A stretch of DNA of 64,000 bases from Cynocephalus volans (taxonomy: Eukaryota > Chordata > Mammalia > Dermoptera > Cynocephalidae), in assembly GCF_027409185.1 (NCBI RefSeq), contig NC_084463.1, positions 156,538,369 through 156,602,368 on the forward strand, written 5' to 3'. The position numbers and the translations under genes were made by a program. Positions within the stretch are counted from its first letter, which is position 1. The number at the start of each line of letters is the position of its first letter. Below the pieces are notes generated by a model that was given only the letters and a program-made list of their open reading frames with translations, ran no database searches and was not told where the DNA came from. Positions 12,061 through 31,532 of this stretch are shown here, piece after piece.

Positions 12061-14040
12061 ATGTTCTTACTCCCCATGCTACTGGACCCTGAAGGCGCAT
12101 GGGTTCCTACTGTCCCCAGCAGGGAAAGTATGCAAGGTAAACTCATTCATTCTTTCACTCATTCATTTGCTTCATTAATCTGTATGAAATGCCTATTCTA
12201 CACCAGCTGCCAGATGGCATTCCAGTTTTTGCAGAGCTCACTACCTATGTGAGTGCCTTCTCCGTGGTCAACAACTCCAGTTGCTTGAGCAGACCTGTTC
12301 ACCTAGCTGGCCCCATGATGGGCTTTAAGAGCTCTGAAATTGGGTTCACAGCTGTGTGTGCATTTCTCTCTCTAGGAAAGGAGCCCTGAATTTTCATCAC
12401 GTTCTAAGAGGCGATGTAGCAAATGCTTCCCAATGTGGGCTCAGGACCCACACAGCCTGGGTTCAAAGCCCAGTTTGAGTGGCATTACTCTTGGTTTGGG
12501 GGTGGGGTAGTGACTAGAAAGAGCCTGAAGTAGCTTCGGCAGTAATTGTAACATTCTGTTTCTTGATCTGGGTCATCGTGGTTACGTGGGTGTGCTCGGT
12601 TTGTAAAAATTCATCAAGTTATTCCCTTATGAGAGTACCTTTCTGTGTGCATGCTGTATTTCAAAAACAGTTTTCAAAATGATGATGTAGACATAAGAAA
12701 TCTCTTGGTAAATACATGAAATATACTTCATTTTTCTCTTTACTTTTAAAAGCAGGTTACAGAACAGAGTGTACTATACTACCTGGTTCCATATTTGTAA
12801 GTAAATATATTAATTTACAACATTAATGGTGGTTTGCTCTGGATAACTGATTATGAATCATTTTTAAATTTTCATTTACCTGTAAATAATCTATAATGAT
12901 CGTGTATTACTTGTGTACTTGGGCCCAAAAATGTTATTATAAATTTAATTTTTAAAATCTGCATGCATCTCTGGAGAAGCAGCCCAGGTCTGGGCTGGGG
13001 AGTGGAAAACACAATGTACTCTTTGTTGTTGAAAGATTGTGTCCCTGGGGTGAGGCCTTGATTGAAAACGTTGAAAGTGCCTAGGGGACCAGCTGTCTCA
13101 ACACCTATCAGCCCAATTCGATAACACTTATCGTGCTTAAATGCTCCATCTCCGCCTTGCCGTGACTGGGTTCTTTAGATTTCATTCCATTGCTTGACTT
13201 GGTAAGTTCATGGAACATTTCTGAACACCTGTGCCCTTGGCAGGGGGTGCCCTGCATTAGAGACACTGTCCCCAGTGTCTCTCAGAGCAAGGCACTGCCA
13301 TACTGAGTGCCAGGCAGGCTAATGGCAAGGTAAACGTTGTTGTCTAATCTTTCTGCTGGGCCAGTCTGGCACAGTGAGATTACCTGGCTCCCCTGCTGGC
13401 AGCCACGGATCAGCCTTGGCTGATGATCAGTCGTCATGGGCAGGACACAGCGCTAGAGTCAAGATTCCCCATCCCTCTCAAGAGCTCCTCTGGTAAAGGG
13501 GGCTGGATAAAACGGCTTCTCTGAATGTCCCCAGGATGGAGGCTGCAGCCATCATGTATTGACCAATTCACATTCTAACCAATGGACAGAAACCAGGTGG
13601 GTGTACATGGGCACCAGCCCAGGACAAGAGTCTGGTCTCAGAAGGCTCTTGTCCCAGGCCAGGCTCTTGTCCTGGGCTGGTGCCTTCTGAGACCCAGGTT
13701 TTAATCTTACCTGTGTCACTACATAATTATGTAGACCTGCAGTGATCACTGAACCCCTCTGGACTATGTCAATAAAGAGAAAGCAGGAATAATGATACAT
13801 TTTTAAAAGACCGTGTATCTCAAAGCATTCGGAAAAGCACAAAGAGCCACTGAAATGCAAGCATGGCTGAGTTGCTGGAGGTTTGCAGATATCTCAACCA
13901 ATGTTGTCAGCTTCCTCCTGTGATCATTCACATTGTCTGAGCGGAAAACCGTCTCACAGGGCACTAAAATGGGGTCCCAGAGGGGAAAGAGTATGAGGCA
14001 GCCAGGTAGATCTTTGCGGTTTTTAAGGAGGTTTCTAGCC
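12061..14040. other. Intergenic sequence
   Basis: Mostly unrecognised single-copy-like DNA with a weak MIR trace near 12430-12490. It contains the interlocked inverted repeats at 13611-13694 described separately. No coding signal. Confidence 0.5.
13611..13694. repeat. Two interlocked inverted repeats (A-B-A'-B')
   Basis: A 20-bp arm at 13611-13630 is exactly complementary to 13664-13683. A 12-bp arm at 13634-13645 is exactly complementary to 13683-13694. The arms interdigitate instead of nesting. A third, imperfect copy of the CTCTTGTCC motif lies between them at 13646. Confidence 0.9.
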
Positions 14041-14044
14041 ACGT

Positions 14045-14595
14045 ATTAGTTTCCTATTGCTGATGACAAATTAACACAAATTTAGTGACTTAAAACAACT
14101 CACATTTATTATCTCACAGTTTCTGTGGGTTAGGAATCCAGGCTTCGTTTACCTGGGTCCTCTGTTTCAGGGTCTCTCACAAGGTGGCAGTCAAGGTGGC
14201 AGCCAGGGCTGTGGTCTCATCTGAGGTTCAACTGGAGAAGGATCTGCTTCCAAGCTCACCCGGTTGTTGGCAGTTCTCAGCTCCTTGTGGACTGTTAGAC
14301 TGAAGGCCTCAGCTCCTTGCTGACTCTTGCCATGTGGGCCTTTCCACAGGGCAGCTTGCTTCATCAGAGACAGCAAGGCAGAGAGTCTGTAGGCAGAGTT
14401 GGCTAGCAAGGCAGAAGTTGCAATCTTATAGAATCTAATCACAAAAGTGACATCCCTTCTGCTCTGCTGTATCCTGTTGGTTAGAAGCAAGTCACAGGTC
14501 CTGCCCACACTCAACAGGAGGGTATCACACAGGAGCATGAATACCACCAGGCAAGTATAATCCAGGGCCATCCTAGAGTCAGTCTATCTGCCATA
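14045..14595 (-). mobile_element. MaLR-type LTR (MLT1-like)
   Basis: The minus strand reads as an old MaLR LTR. The reverse-complement hallmark TATTAGTTTCCTATTGCTG opens the segment, followed by the ACTTAAAACAACTCACATTTATT block. Confidence 0.7.
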
Positions 14596-14599
14596 TGTC

Positions 14600-15730
14600 C
14601 CGAATTGATGTCACCAAACATGTCAGCCTACCTCAGGGGGTTAAAATCTCTAATGTGAAAAGACATAATTATCTTCACCAATCCAAGAGCTTCCCCTTGG
14701 TGTGATCCAGACACCCATCCAGTGGAAAGAAAAGACACCCAAAGCACTAGAGGAAATTTCGAGCTTTGGTAGAATCTTGGGTTCTCAATGGTGGAAAAAT
14801 CCAAGAATGGCCAGGGATCTAATTTCAGAACAGGACCCCCAGGAATCCCTACCCAGCTGGTGACCTCTCCCCTACTTCTTTTCCTCCCCAATAATTCATG
14901 AATCAAAATTTTCACTTCACTTTGCCCACTGAATAAAATCTCACAAAGTAGAGAACCCATTGGGTTGGTAGGTGTCCTCTTTGAAGAAGAGAACCTAAGT
15001 CATTTACACACTAGTATGAATTTGTTTGCCCAGATCGCTTTGCTCCATTGTGGTTGATTTCAGCCCAGTTTCAAACATGGAGCAGCTGATGGAGTCAGAC
15101 CCAGGTGGGTTCTCATAGGTGGAGAGGGTGGGAGAGAAGCAGTAGGAAGAAAAGGGGTGCAGAAAGGGTGGGGCCCAGGTTCCAAAGGCAGACCTGGCCT
15201 GTTTCAAGTCTGCCTCCTCCAGCAAAGGAAGGCAGCATTATTCTGCTTGCTTCTCTCCCTCCTCCCTGCTGTAATGCACGCACCTCTTTCCCAGGCCTCA
15301 GCCCAGTTGCCATGACAAGCAAGCCCATAATAAGTCCCATGGGCTAGTTAGATACCCAACAAGCCCATATAATGACATTTACGTGGGGAGATGTGTCCTG
15401 TGTCCCAGACAACCGACCTACCAATGTGCTTTGGCTTAGTAGCTACGACCCATTGCTAAGTTGGGGAGATGCTCTCTAAGTACCCCAGCCATCTGTCCCA
15501 CTGGGACAAATCTGGGTACATTGAGCTCCTTTGACATCTGTCCAATGTTAAGTGCATTTTCCAATTTTGTCAAAACTCTTAGCCTGTAAAGTTTGTAAAG
15601 TAGGCCCTTGTCATTCCTTAAGAAAGAAGTCGCCACTCAATCGCTCTCTCTCTGCAGGTCCAACCGTGGGATGTGCTTACAGTGGAAAGTTTCAACTGGA
15701 AACTTCTCAGAACATGACTCGGGGGCAGGG
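14600..15730. other. Upstream flank of pepsinogen A
   Basis: No repeat or gene recognised. Several ORFs occur on both strands without family resemblance. It probably contains more distal promoter elements. Confidence 0.45.
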
Positions 15731-15734
15731 CAAT

Positions 15735-15794
15735 CTTATCAGAAACTTTTCTGTTTGGGGTTAGGATAATGGGTGACATTTGGACGCTGATAAG
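15735..15794. promoter_or_regulatory. Mirrored pair of GATA-type motifs in the pepsinogen A proximal promoter
   Basis: CTTATCAG at 15735-15742 and its exact reverse complement CTGATAAG at 15787-15794 flank a 44-bp spacer just upstream of the TATA box. GATA factors are known activators of gastric genes. Binding here is inferred from the motif alone. Confidence 0.5.
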
Positions 15795-15818
15795 GCCGAT
15801 TACCAAGGACTGGTGCTG

Positions 15819-15825
15819 TATATAA
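15819..15825 (+). promoter_or_regulatory. TATA box of pepsinogen A
   Basis: TATATAA stands 76 bp before the ATG. It predicts transcription start near 15850 and a 5' UTR of about 50 nt, as expected for a strongly expressed, tissue-restricted digestive enzyme gene. The start site itself is inferred. Confidence 0.85.
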
Positions 15826-15900
15826 GGGGCAGCTCCTGCCTGCAGCTACACACCTTCCACCCATCTTGCCTTCTCCTGCAACTTGGGACCAGCAAGAACC

Positions 15901-25018
<9,118 letters not shown>

Positions 25019-25153
25019 GCCCAAGTCTCCCCAGCCACTTCCCAGGAAGACCCAGCCTCTGTCCTGTGCCCACTGTAGATGTATATAATTTTCCTGATCA
25101 TTCTTCCTATGGGATTGTGGAGGTGGATCCGTGGCCCCACTCCCTGTCATACC

Positions 25154-25169
25154 AATAAAGTAGAATAAA
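25154..25169 (+). terminator. Polyadenylation signals of pepsinogen A
   Basis: Two AATAAA hexamers at 25154-25159 and 25164-25169 lie 135-150 nt after the stop codon. This gives a short 3' UTR of about 160-170 nt ending near 25185. Confidence 0.85.
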
Positions 25170-25189
25170 AATATTACCTACTGAAAAAC

Positions 25190-26520
25190 GTTTTGTGGCG
25201 CTGCTTCTCTTTGCTGGTATTTCTCCACATCCCTGGGGTCGGAACACAGGGCTGGGGAACAGAAACAATCACGCCCACTTTGACGGCACCGAACACAGTG
25301 ACACTCGTGAGGAAAATGGAGACAGACTGGTCAGGCTCCCTCACCTCATATCCAGCTGAACATGCCTCAGCCTGTCTGATGTAGATATGTTAAGCGTGCA
25401 TGTGCACCCAGGTGTTTCTTAGCTATCTGACTCTAAGACAATGGCTCTGATCTGCTGGGGGGCTGAGTTCGCATCTGAGTAGAGCATGTCAGCCTTGCCA
25501 ACAGCTCCCAGGATCTTTTTCCAACTATCTAGCTTGTGACCTGCATATAAGGGGTCTGTGACCCAGCCAACAACAGGTTTGAATGGTCTGTGACCCAGCC
25601 CAACAACACTGGAAGCAGATACTTCATAATTGAGCTGGACAGACCAATGGACCTCAACAGGTCATGCTGGAAGCATCATAAAAAGACTTGGTGACCAGAA
25701 ATGCTGGGCTCATTGTCTCTTTATAGAATAGGGCACCTAAGCTCTTGGTTGAGGGTGCCAATCTCTTATGTCTCCCAAAGCCAGTAAGAGATAATGAGGA
25801 AAGGGAAGAAATCAAGGGGAGGTGACCACAGATGGTGACATTCCTAAGTAAGCAGGTCTGTTGGACATGGGGAGGAGAGGGGACAGAAGCTGACACCCCA
25901 CATGTTCCAGGCTGCACTTTGTAATTAGCTGAGCGATCCAGACCAGCAATTAAGAATCTCCCAAGACTCCAGATACAGACACTGAACTCATCTGTTTCCC
26001 CATCTGTAAATGAAGAAAATAGTTTTCCGCTTCCCTGAGTGGAGGTCATGAGAGAGGGAAGTAAGCTTGCTCATCAGCATATGTGCCCTAGAGAAGCAAA
26101 CAGGAAATAGAGCAGCAATTCTCAGAGTGGGTTTGGTAGAAAATGTTCAATAAAAAAGTTTCAAAATAAGTGTGGAACATACTACATTCTAGGCCCTTCT
26201 CCAAGCTTCACAAGGCATGATTCCCAATCAGTGGCTCGGAGAAGTCCTGCCACAGAGTGATCTGTTTCACCTTAACTCAGCTTAACCTGATCCTCATTCC
26301 TCTTTTGCTAGGGAGACTATTACAGTCCTGTGCTCCTCGGCACACGTTAGAAAAATTCCCACAGCCCCTGCCTCTGCCGACAGCTGACCCAGGCTGACTG
26401 CTGGGGACACCGGCCTGAGGGCCGGAGCTGGGCTCCAGGAAGGGTTGGGGTGAGCTCTACCACCCTGTGCCCCAGGTATCCCCAACATCACTCTCATCCT
26501 CTCTTGCCCATTTTCACACA
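25190..26520. other. Intergenic, downstream of pepsinogen A
   Basis: No gene, and no clear repeat. A local near-duplication of the GTCTGTGACCCAGCC motif occurs at about 25553 and 25589. Confidence 0.45.
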
Positions 26521-26524
26521 GCTG

Positions 26525-27065
26525 AATGATCTTTTTGAAATATAAATTTGATCACATCTCTCCCTGGCTTAAAACTCTTAATTAATGCCTTGCAATTGCA
26601 CTCGCAATAAGACAACAAATCTTTGACATGGCTTCAGGTCCTGTGTGCTCCGGGCTCTATGTGCCTTCCCTGCCTCACCTCGATCCCCCTTACCCTGAGC
26701 TCCCTCCACACTGGCCTTCCCCCACCTCCACAAAGAGCCCAAGTTCTTTCCCACCACCAGACCTTTGCAATGTGCTGTTCCCTCTGCCTGGATCACTTTT
26801 CCCTTTTTCCTGACTTGCTAACCCCTAGCATCGACAGATCTCAGCTTAAATGTCACTTCCCTGCGAAGCCTTTCCTGACCACTCTCTCACAGAGCTCGGC
26901 CCTTGTTTTCCTCTTGGCACTTGGCACAACCCGTGATCGTGCATTTAGGTGTTTGTTTCAGATCTACAAGGGCAGGGACCGTGATTGTTTTGTTCACTGT
27001 TGGAGCCCTGGCAGCAGGAGTTGACACACAGTAGGTGCTCCATAAATATTTGTTGAATAAGTGAT
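26525..27065 (+). repeat. L2-type LINE 3' half
   Basis: A long, well-preserved L2: TCTCCCTGGCTTAAAACTCT at the left, the CTTCCCTGCGAAGCCTTTCC block, and a tail of ACAGTAGGTGCTCCATAAAT. Confidence 0.85.
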
Positions 27066-27724
27066 TAATTAGAGATGACTTTTTAAAAGGAAACAAAGAT
27101 AGGACAGGAGTAAATATGATCTGACTACGGCTACACATAGAACAACAGATCAGCCAGCTCCCACTCCACCAACATTCTATTCCAGTCATATTTGGTCACA
27201 GGACAAGCAGATGGATTTCTCAGGTTTCTGGAGAGGAATTTTACCTTGCCTGGTTCCTTTGCTGTATCTGCTTTTTCTTTTGTTTTTCTTTTTTGTTTGT
27301 TTGTATTTGCTTTTTGACATTTCCTGAGCATCTACTATGAACCAGGTAGTGTGCTAGGCTCAGGGGGTGCAGGCAGGTCTTCCAGGATCCTACTTACTCT
27401 CCAGCTCCTGGCCCCGTTTTTCCTTCCTACCTTTTCTCAGTCCTGGCAGCTGCAGCTCAGCCTCTCTCTCCCAGACCCTCTTCCGTTCCCACATTGGGAT
27501 TCCTGGATCCAGACAGAATCTAAAGAGGTTCCCCATTGGACATATAATTTGGAATGGAAACCCCTGTGCTAACAGATCTGATCTGATACTTCCTGCTTCA
27601 CTCCACAAGATGAGATGAATTCACATTCCTTTTCTACAGTCTCAGGCTCGTCTTCATACATCTTTCTCTGAGGACTTGGGCAGGGGTGGGGTCTAAGCAC
27701 ACACAGCTCGATCCATCCTTTTCA

Positions 27725-28230
27725 TTCACACTTGTCCTGGAGTGTTATTTGATCGCATAGGTCTCAGTTCCACTCATCCCAACCCTCCCCAAATGATCAC
27801 TCTCGCACACGGCTGGTGGGAGTGTAAATTGGTACCACCCTAAGGAGTGTGATGTGGCTCTACCAAAATTAGAAGTGCATATACCTTTTGGCCCAATAAC
27901 TTCACTTCTGGGAATTTTTCTTAAAAATACACTTGCACACGTGCAAAATGATGTAAGTACAAGGTTATTCTTTGTAGCATCATGCGTAAAAGCAAGATTT
28001 GAAACAACCCAAATGTCCATCCCCAGGGGACGGTTACACAATTTATGGTGCTTCCATACAATGAGCCCCTGTACAGCCGTAAAAAGGAAAACCTGAATGT
28101 GCTTGCTAGGTACTGAGACAAAAAGAGCTTAAAAAGAGATTTGTTAGGTTTATAAAAACAACTGGTGCACGACAGGACCTATACTATGCTATCTTTGGAT
28201 TATAACATAGAAAATAAAAAGATGCACTTG
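27725..28230 (+). mobile_element. Old LINE-1 3' end
   Basis: Sense L1 3' UTR/ORF2-end signature: GGCTGGTGGGAGTGTAAATT, CAACCCAAATGTCCATCCCC, CAATTTATGGTGCTTCCATA. Confidence 0.8.
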
Positions 28231-28337
28231 CATATGCATCAAGGAACTTGGGAAGGACAGCCAGGAACCAGAAACTATGGAGAGGACAGGAAGGAATGCG
28301 GGACAGGGCAGAATTCTTACTGAATACAATTTAATTT

Positions 28338-28441
28338 TCTTTTTCTTTTTTTTTTTGCAGCTGGCCTGTACGGGGATCTGAATCTTTGACCTGGGTGTAT
28401 TAGCACTGCGCTTTAACCAACTGAGCTAACTGGCCAGCCCC
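28338..28441 (-). mobile_element. Monomeric CYN-like SINE
   Basis: T-rich reverse tail, then an antisense tRNA-Ile-like body ending CTGAGCTAACTGGCCAGCCC. Confidence 0.85.
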
Positions 28442-29409
28442 TCAATTTTACAAACTTTTATGTATTTTAATGATATGGGCACACTACAAATTCAAAATAA
28501 CTTAATTAAAGGTATTTTGAAACCTCTGAAAGTTTACCCTCATTAGAAACCTGTGATTTGTCTTCAGGCTCATTCATCTAAAAACCTCAAAAATCAGGTC
28601 TCTTAAAACACGTCTGATCATTTGGCCCTTTGGGAAGCTCCCGGGTCCAAGGAAACTGACACCGTGGAACAGGCTTCCCACACATTCTCCCCTATCCTGA
28701 ACTGTTTCTCAGAACCCTAACAGCAGAATCTGAGGTAAGGGAAACGTGGGGTGTCTCCATCAAAGAACAAACACCCCCTTGCTTGTTGGAGCCCAGGCTG
28801 CTAAGAATTCAGACCAGCTCATCCCATCAAAAGCACTGCATGCCCAGCTGGGGTCTCTAAGGTGGTCTCCAGCCTCCTGAAGCCAGCCAGCCCTGGGAAG
28901 GAGCCATGCACATGGGAGTTTATTGTGGGCAGAACATGTTCTTACATGTCCCAGCCAAGGTCCCCTGCAGACGGCTCCTGTCCCTTTGCCCCAAGAGCCT
29001 TCTTGTACCAGGAGCAAGAGGAAAGGAGGCTCAGTCCTTGGGCGGGGCCAGCCAGGCGGGCTGAGAGCCAACAGCCCAAGATTAAGGCTCATCCTGTGAG
29101 GGACAAGAGTGGGAGGACAACTACCCCTGCATCATCACGCCCACTGGGGCACAATCCTGAGGCATGGGCTACATGATCTCCCAGAGGGTCCCCAGAAAGA
29201 CAGAGTGCCAATTGCCCACAGCAGTAACCAGCCCATTAATGCACCTTGATGGGTCTTCTTCTCTTGACTTTCACCCAAGTATTTATCTCCAGGTCTGCTT
29301 TGGGGGAAAACCCAAACTAAGATAAAGTGGTCATGGTGCCCCACCATAAACTGTGGTCATCCACCGTCTCTCTGAACTCCAGCAGAAGAACCTAGTCAAG
29401 TGAGATGTG

Positions 29410-29575
29410 ATGGAAAAAGCCCAGACTGGGAATGGAAGAAAGGGGATCTCCTTTAGGCTCAGCCATCATCCTCTGTACAACCTCAGAACACTCTCCTAAC
29501 CTCTCTGGGCGTCTGATGTCTGTCTCAGCCGTAACACTGGAGGAGGGGTAGTCCTGATAAGCATGTTTTTTATAC
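29410..29575 (+). repeat. Diverged MIR SINE
   Basis: MIR-like order with AACCTCAGAACACTCTCCTA and CCTCTCTGGGCGTCTG. Weak match. Confidence 0.45.
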
Positions 29576-29706
29576 TTGCACCAACTTGGGGAAAATGTTT
29601 ACAGCTGTCCCATTGTCCCCTGCCTTTTTAATATTCAAAATGAACATCATTGACTTGACCCTACAGAGCAAGGGAGACTAGTATTAAAACTTAAGTTGGG
29701 AATTGG

Positions 29707-29795
29707 ACTGGCCGGTTAGCTCACTTGGGAGCGCATGGTGCTGGTAATGCCAAAGTCACGGGTTCAGATCCCCGTACCAGCCAGCCACCAAAACA
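29707..29795 (+). mobile_element. Monomeric CYN-like SINE, the most tRNA-like copy
   Basis: GGCCGGTTAGCTCACTTGGG followed by GGTTCAGATCCCCGTACC is close to a tRNA-Ile gene from A box to B box. The anticodon region is GGTAATGCC, and an extra CAGCCAGCCACC plus an A-rich tail mark it as a SINE. Confidence 0.85.
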
Positions 29796-30024
29796 AAACT
29801 CAAAGCGCATACTTACTAATTAAATAGAGGGATAGCCATAAGAAAACTGGCACTGATTTTTAGCCACTACCATTTTGACAGCTGGGTTTGCTTGTGAAGT
29901 TGCAGCGTGGAGGCAGCCAGCATTCTACACCTTCAACCTGAGATCAGGTCTCGGACGGCAGTGTGAAGCTGGGCAGGCTGCAGGGAGATCGGGGGCCACA
30001 GTCCCAAGCATGAGCCACTGAGAC

Positions 30025-30190
30025 TTAGGGAGGCTTGACTGAACACATGTCATTGTCCCAACTCCATAAGGTAGGACTATTATTATCCCATCGTCCAGAC
30101 GAGGGAGTGAACACCTAAGATCCCACGCTCATAAGCAGGTTAGCAGGGCTCACACCCGCATTTCCTAGTTCCCCAGAGCTCACTCTAAGC
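30025..30190 (-). repeat. Diverged MIR SINE
   Basis: Antisense MIR core: TATTATTATCCCATCGTCCA, then AGCAGGTTAGCAGGGCTCAC. Confidence 0.6.
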
Positions 30191-30199
30191 TCCACCCTT

Positions 30200-31159
30200 T
30201 GTGTCCTACTGGACAGAGGTCTCTAAGTCCTCTGCATCTCTAAACTCTTCCATTTCCATGCTCCTAACTCCCAAATTCATTATCCCTGCCACTATACTCG
30301 GATTAGGATCCACAACTACACTCGCATCTGGACTAGATACTTCAGTTTGGCTTTGCAGCTGATGAACACTTCAGCAGACCCTGCACCCTGGGATACAGGG
30401 TGACCAGCATGTCAGAGAAAAGCTAATGGGGGTGGCCTCGCAATGGGGGTAGTCTTCGTAGGTTTCAGTGGTACCAAGTGGTGACCTGGTGACAACTTAG
30501 CTCTCCGTCTTCCAGCCCCATCTCACTTCCCCTATGGAGAATCCTCTTCCCCTATTAGCGACGGCACTGTCCTCTTTGTATCTGTCACAGACACTGTGCT
30601 GCCCTGTGGCAGCTCTCAGCCGTCAACCTCAGAGGGAACCGCCTTGGCTGAAGAGAGCCACCTCATCAAAGCGCACACCCCTGCCCAGGGGTGCCCAGAA
30701 AGAATTACTGGTCAAGAAGGGGGCACAAAGCCCTGTCCCTTTGTCCCAACTCGGGGCAACTCTGAGGGGCCATCCTAGCTTCAGAGCTCCCAGAGGGGGT
30801 TGGTGGACACTTGGGGACTCTCCCTCCCCACCTCCTTCCCTCCTGCCCACAGATGTTCATGCTGAAAACATACCCTAAGTAGCTGCCTGCCTGCGATTTC
30901 ATCTCAGACATTCCTTCCCAGGAGCCCAACCTGCAGAGCCTTCTCCATCCATCTTCTCCCTTCTCACTTCAGAAGTCTCCTAACATCAAAGGCCACCTGG
31001 TGCTTATAGGAGACCCGTCCCCACCCCAGCTCCCGTTTGGTGCAGGCTTTTCTCCCAAGCATGGGGACTAAGGCATGGAACTTGTTTGCCACCTGTGGCC
31101 TTGGGGTAACGTCTCCCACCTTCCCACAGGGGAGAAGTGAAGGAGCGGAGCAGCCTGGG
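30200..31159. other. Intergenic between pepsinogen A and VWCE
   Basis: No gene or clear repeat seen. Several ORFs lie on both strands without family resemblance. Confidence 0.4.
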
Positions 31160-31532
31160 GGAAACCGAGACAACCTTTAATCAGGAAACCTCAGGAAAGG
31201 ATGCGTGATGACAGGCGGCATGGTCCCAGTGGAATCTCAGGCCCTATCTGACTCTCCTCCTCCAGGAGGGAGCTCAGCAGCCCCGGCCCTTTGTGTGGTC
31301 CAAGGGGTACTAACAGTGGAGAAACCACCTGCTCAATGCTCACAACACATGCCAAGTGCTTCTTGGGAACAAGGTGACATCCAGCCTCGGGGGGTTTCCA
31401 TGCCACCAGGAGCCCTCTGGGAGTGAGCCCCTGGCATCTTCCACCAGGTTTGCCCCTGGAGCCACTCTGCATGCTCCCTGGGCCACTGGCAGAGTGTTCT
31501 CTGTCCGGAGTCTCCCAGACATGGGGAGCTGC
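31160..31532 (-). other. VWCE 3' UTR
   Basis: From the stop codon down to a minus-strand ATTAAA signal (plus-strand tttaat at 31176-31181). The length of about 370 nt is inferred from that signal; no AATAAA lies closer. Confidence 0.6.
31176..31181 (-). terminator. Probable VWCE polyadenylation signal (ATTAAA)
   Basis: ATTAAA, the commonest variant hexamer, lies on the minus strand about 350 nt after the VWCE stop codon. Confidence 0.55.

Noticed and set aside
14191-14571. 126-codon minus-strand ORF
   Set aside because: It lies entirely within a MaLR LTR.
12061-15730. A second pepsinogen copy upstream
   Set aside because: I looked for DTGSS/DTGTS motifs and exon-like blocks upstream of 15.9 kb and found none. 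Any paralogue is outside the window.
29707-29795. Possible tRNA-Ile gene
   Set aside because: The A and B boxes are good, but the acceptor stem does not close, the anticodon loop is altered and an A-rich tail follows. Many sister copies in the window show it is a SINE.
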